A model generated the notes under the pieces. That model was not told the DNA's origin. It saw only the letters and a list, made by a program, of their open reading frames with translations, and searched no databases. Below, one piece after another: positions 60,840 through 64,000 of a DNA stretch of 64,000 nucleotides. Position numbers and translations under genes: made by a program. Every line of letters starts with the position of its first letter. The first letter of the stretch is position 1. Location: NCBI GenBank assembly GCA_005223045.1, contig NJBM01000004.1, positions 248,001 through 312,000 on the forward strand. The letters are read 5' to 3'. The DNA is from Planctomycetes bacterium B3_Pla. GTDB lineage: Bacteria; Planctomycetota; Phycisphaerae; Sedimentisphaerales; Anaerobacaceae.

Positions 60840-61146
60840 AACAGCCCAAGCGTACCGCCAAACCCCCAATCCGACAAGCAAAATCACACGGCCCGTTGAA
60901 CTTGCCTAGCCGAAAAGTTGAAGACCAGCGAGATAGTCAATTATCATTCATCAATCATCAATATCGAAGATCCCGGTCCTTCCGCTATCAATCCCCGGCT
61001 CACAGCCTTTAGCACTCGGAATCTGGTTGATTTTCTGGCTCTGGGGTGCTAAGTTTAGGTTTTTGAGAGGTCCGCGCCGTGTAGAGACGATTTAGGAAAT
61101 GAAGTAATGGCATAAAAATTGGTCGGTTTAAGCAAAAGAGTAAACG
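60840..61146. other. intergenic transition region
   Basis: Between the cytochrome operon (minus) and the AT-rich locus (plus). GC falls sharply from about 60900 rightwards. TTGACT on the minus strand near 60940 could be a -35 for the operon but no matching -10 is seen. No gene. Confidence 0.4.
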
Positions 61147-61314
61147 ATGGTGAAAGAAGCAAAGGCAAGGATAAAAATCAACAAGCTCCTATAAAAAGCG
61201 AACTGGCAGTTCTTTGACGATGAAAACGGGAAATTAAACGTCCAATTGAAAAGTAATGTCAAAATTACTGAGAATCAACTTGATGAGTTCGGAGAGGGCT
61301 TTGAAAAAACGTAA
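61147..61314 (+). pseudogene. remnant of type I restriction subunit HsdR 5' end
   Basis: Reads MVKEAKARIKINKLL, then an in-frame TAA, then KANWQFFDDENGKLNV and QLKSNVKITENQLDEFGEGF, ending at TAA. This matches the N-terminal start of HsdR-type restriction/helicase subunits (KLL..A.WxFFDDENGKxN..L). Only ~55 codons survive, with an internal stop and no helicase motifs, so it is a dead fragment marking the edge of an exchanged restriction locus. Confidence 0.65.
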
Positions 61315-61373
61315 AATATAAAAATTCTTCTTAATTGACTTGAGCAAATTACGACAAAAATGTGAGGTTCGAT

Positions 61374-62489
61374 ATGGCTATAGGGACTGACTTAAAATAT
61401 TCAACGGTTGATAGGTTATATGTTGATCCAATGAACCCACGTCTTGGTCGAAATAATACCGGGAGGGATGTACCTCAAGAGCAAGTACTTGAACTCATGA
61501 AAGACTGGACACTAGATGAATTAGCAGTCTCATTTCTTGAAAGTGGTGGTTTCTGGACGCATGAAGCACTTTTAGTAACAAAAGAAAATTTATACGGGGA
61601 AAATAGATTTGTCGTAATTGAAGGAAACAGGCGTTTAGCAACTCTAAAGTTTTTAAAGATGGCATATGATGGAGAAAAAGTACCCAAAAAAATTGCTGAT
61701 ATCGCAAAAAGCACAAAACCTCCAAAAGATTTATTCGAAAAGATTCCAATTATACTAATTGGCTCAAGAGAAGAAATTGAAGGTTTCTTGGGATTTAGAC
61801 ATGTTACTGGAATTAAAGAATGGAAACCTGCAGAAAAGGCTGAGTTCATAGCAAAATTAATTGATAAAAGAAAAATGAGTTATGAACAAGTTATGCGAAA
61901 GATCGGAAGTAAAACGAGAACGGTACAACAAAATTATATATCTTATCGACTTCTTCTTCAGATTGAAGATAGCGTAGATATCCCTCGGGAACAATTTGAA
62001 GAAAGATTCAGTGTTATGTATCTATCTTTGAGAACACAGGGAGTAAGAAAGTATTTGCAAATCGATATACAAGCCGATCCAAAATCAGCCAAAAAACCTG
62101 TACTTGCAAGTAAATTAAAACAATTATCAAGTTTTGCATTATGGTTATTTGGTAATGAGGAAGATGGCCAGTCTCCGTTGTTTTCAGACTCAAGGCAAGT
62201 TGACAATTTTGGAAGAATTTTAGAAAGTAAGAAAGCAGTCGAATATTTAGAGCGAACAGAAAAGCCATCATTTGATATTGCATTGAGGACGGCTGGTGGC
62301 GATGAGCCAGAAATAATAAATTTGATAGAAAAAGCAGCGGATAATATCGAATTAGCTCTTACTCGAGCGCATCTTTATAAAAAATCAAAACAAATACAAA
62401 AAGCTACAAAGAGAGTGGGGGCTGATGCTATGCAGCTTTTAGAGATATTTCCAGAAATAAAGAAGGTGCTCGAAGAGGAAAGCAAATAA
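61374..62489 (+). CDS. ParB/Srx-fold protein of a DNA-modification locus
   Basis: 371 residues from ATG 61374, with GAGG 6 bases upstream (GTG 61362 is in frame but overlaps that site). The N-terminal ParB/sulfiredoxin-like part shows VDRLYVDPMNPRLGR, LAVSFLESGGFWTHEALLV and the signature FVVIEGNRRLATLKFL, where the GNRR segment forms the phosphate/nucleotide site. The middle helices (EKAEFIAKLIDKRKMSYEQV, KTRTVQQNYISYRL) look like a ParB helix-turn-helix. Low GC and AT-biased codons mark transfer. Stop and next start overlap (TAATG), so it is cotranslated with the next gene. DNA-binding or NTP-dependent regulator or nuclease; activity not known. Confidence 0.78.
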   Translation: MAIGTDLKYSTVDRLYVDPMNPRLGRNNTGRDVPQEQVLELMKDWTLDELAVSFLESGGFWTHEALLVTKENLYGENRFVVIEGNRRLATLKFLKMAYDGEKVPKKIADIAKSTKPPKDLFEKIPIILIGSREEIEGFLGFRHVTGIKEWKPAEKAEFIAKLIDKRKMSYEQVMRKIGSKTRTVQQNYISYRLLLQIEDSVDIPREQFEERFSVMYLSLRTQGVRKYLQIDIQADPKSAKKPVLASKLKQLSSFALWLFGNEEDGQSPLFSDSRQVDNFGRILESKKAVEYLERTEKPSFDIALRTAGGDEPEIINLIEKAADNIELALTRAHLYKKSKQIQKATKRVGADAMQLLEIFPEIKKVLEEESK

Positions 62490-63418
62490 TGTTGTCACTT
62501 CCAACTACTGGGATTTCACGATCTATTTCTACACACAACGTTGATTTAGATACAATATGTGATTGGATTGAAGCAACTGTGTTATTTGATGAGGAAGAAT
62601 TATCTCAATCAGATATATGTGATACGTTAATAGAAGAGAATATTTATGAAAACCAGGATATGGCTTTTTATATAATATCTAGTGCTTGGTCAGAAATAAG
62701 GAAACGTCAGAGTTGGCTTGGTGAGGGGACACCATTCAATATAACAAGTAACAGAATTTCCAGATTATTAAATTGGAAAAATGTTTCAGCACATAGCTTC
62801 TGTCTAATACTATCAATTTCAAAATATTATAGAGGCTGGACTGAGCAATTTGGATCTGACTATACAGAACAAGGAGAACTGTTTGAGCAACTTGCAAAAG
62901 AATCTTTGGAGCAACAATTCAAAGACTGGGAAATTTTGTTGACAGGATGGTCAAGCAAAAACGCAACAGGAATTAAACAGTTGGTGAGTGATATTGCTTC
63001 AAAGCTAGGAGAATCTGTAGGTAATGTTTCACGTTGGACAAGTGAAAGCAGGAAAGATGCAGAGTTAGACATTTTGTTTTACAGGCCTTTTAAAGATCAA
63101 CGTGTTGGGATCCCAGTTTTTTTAATGCAGTGTGCTAGTGGTAGAAATTGGGAAACAAAAAGGCATACACCAAATTTAAAACTTTGGACAAAAATAATTG
63201 ATTTTGCCGTAACACCTACAAAAGCCTTCGCGATACCTTATGCAATAGTTGATAAATCATTTGTAGAAAACTGTAATCTAGTTGACGGATTATTTCTGGA
63301 TAGATATCGCATATTAGCTGCTACGAACTATAAAAAGAAGTGGATTTCAAAAAGCTTAAAAGCGAGATTAGTTAATTGGTTGAAACCAAGGATAAATGCT
63401 TTACCACGAAGTCATTGA
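62489..63418 (+). CDS. possible PD-(D/E)XK-type nuclease of the same locus
   Basis: 309 residues, start overlapping the previous stop. No familiar family, but SRKDAELDILFYRPFKDQ followed by GIPVFLMQCASGRNWETKRH places an Asp and a QxA/K-like strand as in PD-(D/E)XK restriction folds (acidic residue in a beta strand, then a second strand with E/Q-x-K). The N-terminal half is helical with LFDEEELSQSDICDTLIEEN. Position between a ParB-like gene and a cytosine methyltransferase supports a restriction or DNA-targeting role. Very AT-rich. Catalytic assignment is tentative because the canonical Lys is not clear. Confidence 0.6.
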   Translation: MLSLPTTGISRSISTHNVDLDTICDWIEATVLFDEEELSQSDICDTLIEENIYENQDMAFYIISSAWSEIRKRQSWLGEGTPFNITSNRISRLLNWKNVSAHSFCLILSISKYYRGWTEQFGSDYTEQGELFEQLAKESLEQQFKDWEILLTGWSSKNATGIKQLVSDIASKLGESVGNVSRWTSESRKDAELDILFYRPFKDQRVGIPVFLMQCASGRNWETKRHTPNLKLWTKIIDFAVTPTKAFAIPYAIVDKSFVENCNLVDGLFLDRYRILAATNYKKKWISKSLKARLVNWLKPRINALPRSH

Positions 63419-63446
63419 AATATTGTCAAAGCAAAATATTATTTAA

Positions 63447-64000
63447 ATGAGATTTGTCGATTTATTTGCAGGATTAGGTGGATTTCATTTGGCCGCTAAA
63501 GCATTAGGTGGTCAATGTGTTTTTGCATGTGAAATAGAAGGAAAATTACGTGCAAATTATGAAGCAAATTTTGGAATTAGGCCAGCAGGTGACATAAAAC
63601 AAATAAATCCCAAAGAAATTCCAAAGCATGATCTATTATGCGCGGGATTTCCATGCCAGCCTTTTTCAAAAGCCGGTGGCCAAATGGGGTGGAATGACTC
63701 TATAAGAGGCACAGTATTTTATAATATTGTTGAAATCCTCAAACGGCACCGCCCGCAATTTGTTGTACTAGAGAACGTCGCCCATTTTGTCAAACATGAC
63801 GAGGGTAATACCTACGCAAGGGTCAAAGAGTCTTTAGAATCATTAGGCTATGAAGTCAGGCATGCTCAGTTGTCGCCACACAAGTTTGGTGTGCCCCAAA
63901 TTCGTGAACGCATGTATATGGTTGGTCGTTTGGGAGGTCTGAATGGATTCAAGTGGCCGCATACGCAGACAGACGGGGCCAGCCTGTCTATCCGAGATGT
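63447..64000 (+). CDS. DNA cytosine-5 methyltransferase, partial at right edge
   Basis: First 184 codons of a C5-methyltransferase: motif I FVDLFAGLGGFHLAA, motif IV with catalytic Cys in LLCAGFPCQPFSKAGGQ, motif VI VVLENVAHFVKH, motif VIII GVPQIRERMYMVGRL. It transfers a methyl group from AdoMet to cytosine in a specific site. The target-recognition region and C-terminus lie beyond the window. It starts 28 bp after the previous stop, so it is in the same operon. GC rises again within the gene from about 63700, so it may have a different origin from the two genes before it. Confidence 0.92.
   Translation, partial: MRFVDLFAGLGGFHLAAKALGGQCVFACEIEGKLRANYEANFGIRPAGDIKQINPKEIPKHDLLCAGFPCQPFSKAGGQMGWNDSIRGTVFYNIVEILKRHRPQFVVLENVAHFVKHDEGNTYARVKESLESLGYEVRHAQLSPHKFGVPQIRERMYMVGRLGGLNGFKWPHTQTDGASLSIRD

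Noticed and set aside
1-64000. tRNA, rRNA genes or CRISPR arrays
   Set aside because: No cloverleaf with a proper T-arm, no rRNA motifs and no regularly spaced direct repeats were seen. A tRNA-like T-loop string near 11195 does not pair.

Overview
The window looks like a Planctomycetota chromosome segment, most likely a Phycisphaerae/Sedimentisphaerales-type lineage. This is inferred from gene content, not from a marker gene. The indicators are a type II secretion/pseudopilin operon with long pseudopilins, an ECF sigma factor paired with a WD40 Ser/Thr kinase, several FG-GAP/ASPIC-UnbV (CRTAC1-like) exported proteins, a sulfatase, Tat-exported Gfo/Idh oxidoreductases, dockerin-like and LamG domains, and cytochrome-bearing propeller proteins. 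Most of the window is moderately GC-rich. The last ~2.5 kb is clearly AT-rich.

Layout. (1) <1-10899, minus strand: secretion operon reading gspE, gspF, two long GspG-like pseudopilins, gspG, then GspH-, GspI-, GspJ- and GspK-like genes; the last runs off the left edge. (2) 11.2-19.2 kb: an exported protein of unknown function, a MgtE Mg2+ transporter, a small HEAT protein, then a plus-strand set of pilT, a degenerate membrane-anchored secretion-ATPase homologue and a CvpA-like membrane protein, followed by a 49-aa gene. (3) 19.7-23.8 kb: an EF-G paralogue, and an SMP-30/dockerin/LamG exported protein preceded by a translationally coupled 29-codon ORF. (4) 24.2-28.3 kb: ECF sigma factor plus WD40 kinase. 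(5) 28.4-38.6 kb: a pilT 3' remnant, an isochorismatase-like hydrolase, a HEAT protein with a Tat-exported oxidoreductase, then a carbohydrate-type block (sulfatase, inositol-dehydrogenase-like enzyme, sodium:solute symporter, glycosidase-like lipoprotein). (6) 39.2-49.3 kb: a 1179-aa TPR/FG-GAP/ASPIC lipoprotein and two tandem copies of a 3322-bp unit (TPR membrane protein + CRTAC1-like protein, with shared upstream DNA), then a nitrilase-family amidohydrolase. (7) 50.3-60.8 kb, minus strand: a tightly packed six-gene operon with an HzsA-like diheme propeller protein, a CRTAC1-like protein, a decaheme cytochrome/YVTN-propeller/MauG-like fusion, a second propeller protein and two periplasmic amino-acid-type binding proteins. 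(8) 61.1-64.0 kb: an AT-rich, probably acquired DNA-modification locus with a dead HsdR-like fragment, a ParB-like protein, a possible PD-(D/E)XK-type protein and a DNA cytosine-5 methyltransferase cut by the right edge.

The two best candidates for undescribed systems are the periplasmic multiheme/HzsA-like/binding-protein operon at 50.3-60.8 kb and the ParB-like/nuclease-like/C5-methyltransferase set at 61.4-64 kb. All functions are read from sequence motifs by eye; no database search was run.
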